A stretch of 6,959 nt of DNA from Acidobacteriaceae bacterium (lineage in GTDB: Bacteria; Acidobacteriota; Terriglobia; Terriglobales; Acidobacteriaceae): assembly GCA_027306745.1 (NCBI GenBank), contig DAHUZD010000046.1, positions 1 through 6,959 on the forward strand, given 5' to 3'. Below the pieces are notes generated by a model, which was not told the origin of the DNA, ran no database searches, and worked only from the letters and a program-made list of their open reading frames with translations. The position numbers and the translations under genes were made by a program. Positions 5,770 to 6,959 of this stretch are shown here, one piece after another (within the stretch, counting starts at the first letter, position 1; each line of letters opens with the position of its first letter).

Positions 5770-6458
5770 CGCTGCCCCCCGGCTGCGGCCGCCTGCGCCA
5801 TAGGCATGTCTGCAGCCTGGTAGTCCTGTGTCAGATCGGCGTGGCCGGCCAGCGTGTCCTTGGGCTGGCCATCGACAAGAAAATGCACCCGCAGAATCTG
5901 CGGAAGATTGGCGTGCAGCGTGCTCACGATGGAAAGCAAGGTCAGATTCTCCACTTCGATGCCAGAAGGATGATGCGCGACAAAATCTCCATTTAAGTTC
6001 ACCACGGCCAGCCTACCCGCGGTTTGTGCAGCGCTGGCGGGAGCATTGCCTGGCGAAGACGCTGGCACTCCAGCCGCAGCGGCCAACACCGACACAGGCG
6101 CCGGAACAGGAACAAGGTAGACAGTGTTTACGGCCGTGCCGACAGCCAGCGGATGCGGCGACTCCGGCGTGGCGTACTCGACAAACAGCGTGGCGAGAAT
6201 GGCTTTGGCGCGCGCGGTTGGCTCCTCTGGCAAAGGGGCAAAGCGCTGCACGGGCAGCAGCGTGCCTTCAAAGTCACTGGCCACCAGCAGCGTCACTGGC
6301 GCTTCCGGCGCATCATCCGTTGCCAGCACGGGAGCCGCATCCTGCACGGCCAGCAGGCGGTTCTCCGCACGGCTGCGCAGACGGATCAAGTACGCGGCCA
6401 TGCCGACGATGCTCAGCAAAAGCGCCCAGAAAACAATCTGCTGCCAGCGGGGGATCAA
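5766..6458 (-). CDS. Membrane-anchored GerMN-domain protein, 230 aa
   Basis: GerMN domains (named after B. subtilis GerM, a sporulation/germination protein) are extracytoplasmic modules often linked to cell-wall hydrolases. The protein starts with a short cytoplasmic tail, one hydrophobic segment at about residues 7-25, then Arg-rich RLRSR. The rest, about 54-210, fits GerMN: the first strands VTLLVASDFEGTLLPVQR, an amphipathic stretch around AKAILATLFVEY, VNLNGDF (153-159), LLSIVSTLHANLPQILRVHFLVDGQ and a closing AGHADL. About 25 Ala/Pro/Ser-rich residues (119-147) interrupt the domain, probably a flexible loop. I chose TTG at 6458, not TTG at 6473. The former overlaps the amidase stop as TTGA and has GGAAGG at 6466-6471 with a 7-base spacer. 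The stop overlaps the murI start. A role in peptidoglycan remodelling with the upstream amidase is inferred. Confidence 0.85.
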   Translation of the reverse strand: MIPRWQQIVFWALLLSIVGMAAYLIRLRSRAENRLLAVQDAAPVLATDDAPEAPVTLLVASDFEGTLLPVQRFAPLPEEPTARAKAILATLFVEYATPESPHPLAVGTAVNTVYLVPVPAPVSVLAAAAGVPASSPGNAPASAAQTAGRLAVVNLNGDFVAHHPSGIEVENLTLLSIVSTLHANLPQILRVHFLVDGQPKDTLAGHADLTQDYQAADMPMAQAAAAGGQR

Positions 6459-6959
6459 GGCTGCACCTTCCAATCCGAGATCCAGTCCAACAAGGCAGCG
6501 GTCAGCGCATCGGCAACCTGCTGCTGATATTTTGGGTCAGCCAATGTGGCACCGCAGTTGAGCGGAGCCACCTCCACGGCTAGGGCTGGGCAGGCATCCG
6601 ACTCCAGCGGCATCAGCGTGGCCCGGCCCAGCAGCGTGGGAACATGCGCGCGAGTCAGCTCGGAGTTGACTTCTGACTCCAAGCGCAAACTGCGCTCAAT
6701 GTACCCGGCCTGCTCGGCGCGCCAAGGAACAAACGCACGCTGGCCGTCAGGCGTGGCGCTTTGCACTTGAGCTGATGTGTAAAGATGCACGCCGTTGCCA
6801 GAGGCCGTTGCGTGCAGAGAGATGCAGGCCGCCGCATGTTGAAGGTTCATGGCCTGTGCGCGGGCGCTCCCAGAGATGGTCACGTCCGCCGCGCGCGTCA
6901 GAGCAACTGAAATCGAATGCGCGCGCAACTCTGAGGCAACTGCCTGGGCCAGCGCCAGC
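6455..6959 (-). CDS. N-acetylmuramoyl-L-alanine amidase (amidase_3 family), C-terminal part
   Basis: The gene runs off the right edge, so only its last 167 residues are visible; the start, any signal peptide and the first zinc ligands lie outside. Amidase_3 enzymes are zinc hydrolases that cut the MurNAc-L-Ala bond in peptidoglycan, in the periplasm. Visible signatures are an LA-rich helix leading to VALTR (fragment 18-22), R33-A-x-A-M-N, ISLHA with the zinc-ligand histidine at fragment residue 49, and PALAVEVAPL with the catalytic glutamate at 129. The typical end helix, D-P-K-Y-Q-Q-Q-V-A-D-A-L, follows. The usual HAN after the zinc histidine region is HAT here, and the glutamate is followed by VAP instead of the common GF, mild departures from the consensus. 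Its TGA stop overlaps the TTG start of the GerMN gene by 4 bases. Confidence 0.88.
   Translation of the reverse strand, partial: LALAQAVASELRAHSISVALTRAADVTISGSARAQAMNLQHAAACISLHATASGNGVHLYTSAQVQSATPDGQRAFVPWRAEQAGYIERSLRLESEVNSELTRAHVPTLLGRATLMPLESDACPALAVEVAPLNCGATLADPKYQQQVADALTAALLDWISDWKVQP

Noticed and set aside
4924..5823. Long plus-strand open frame (299 codons) opposite murI
   Set aside because: It is slightly longer than murI, but its product is rich in Arg, Gln, His and Ala without any domain. The opposite strand carries every catalytic motif of glutamate racemase, so this is a GC-driven shadow.
6459..6473. Upstream TTG start for the GerMN protein
   Set aside because: It has no good ribosome binding site. 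The next in-frame TTG at 6458 overlaps the amidase stop and has GGAAGG 7 bases before it.
5828..6583. Plus-strand open frame opposite the GerMN gene
   Set aside because: Composition is typical of antisense GC-rich frames (Arg/Pro/Ala/Ser-rich) with no motif. The minus-strand gene has a membrane anchor, a GerMN pattern and overlap with both neighbours.

Overview
The window looks like chromosomal core sequence from a moderately GC-rich Gram-negative bacterium. I favour an acidobacterium (class Terriglobia, order Acidobacteriales). This rests on the mix of families: a long-form IspG, a FabI-type enoyl reductase, an amidase/GerMN/MurI cluster, a LacI regulator of the style common in that group, and a tiny Cys-rich zinc-ribbon protein. 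It is inference, because no 16S or other decisive marker is present. I see no insertion sequence, phage gene, tRNA, rRNA or CRISPR array.

Layout. (1) 23-580, minus: a small cytoplasmic TPR protein, divergent from ispG across a 261-base region that holds several short dyads. (2) 842-2603, plus: ispG (MEP pathway of isoprenoid synthesis), followed 19 bases later by a small secreted protein with an OB-fold-like domain. (3) 2629-3897, minus: a 63-residue eight-cysteine zinc-ribbon protein, then, after 27 bases, a LacI-family repressor that meets the OB-fold gene tail to tail. (4) 4033-4800, minus: fabI, with its own strong ribosome binding site and a repeat-rich 135-base gap behind it. (5) 4894 to the right edge, minus: an amidase_3 gene cut by the window edge, a membrane-anchored GerMN-domain protein and murI. 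These three are packed with two 4-base stop/start overlaps.

Function. Four of the nine genes supply or remodel the cell envelope. IspG feeds isoprenoid and undecaprenyl carrier synthesis, FabI completes fatty-acid elongation, MurI makes D-glutamate for peptidoglycan, and the amidase cuts peptidoglycan. GerMN probably works with the amidase at the membrane or periplasm. Several starts annotated here are shorter than the longest open frame, chosen from Shine-Dalgarno position or overlap with the upstream stop.

I found no strong case for a wholly new system. The best leads are the eight-cysteine zinc-ribbon gene, which has no visible Shine-Dalgarno and a -10-like box placed as for a leaderless message, and its coupling to an orphan LacI regulator. 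After those come the amidase-GerMN-MurI cassette and the secreted four-cysteine OB-fold protein behind ispG.
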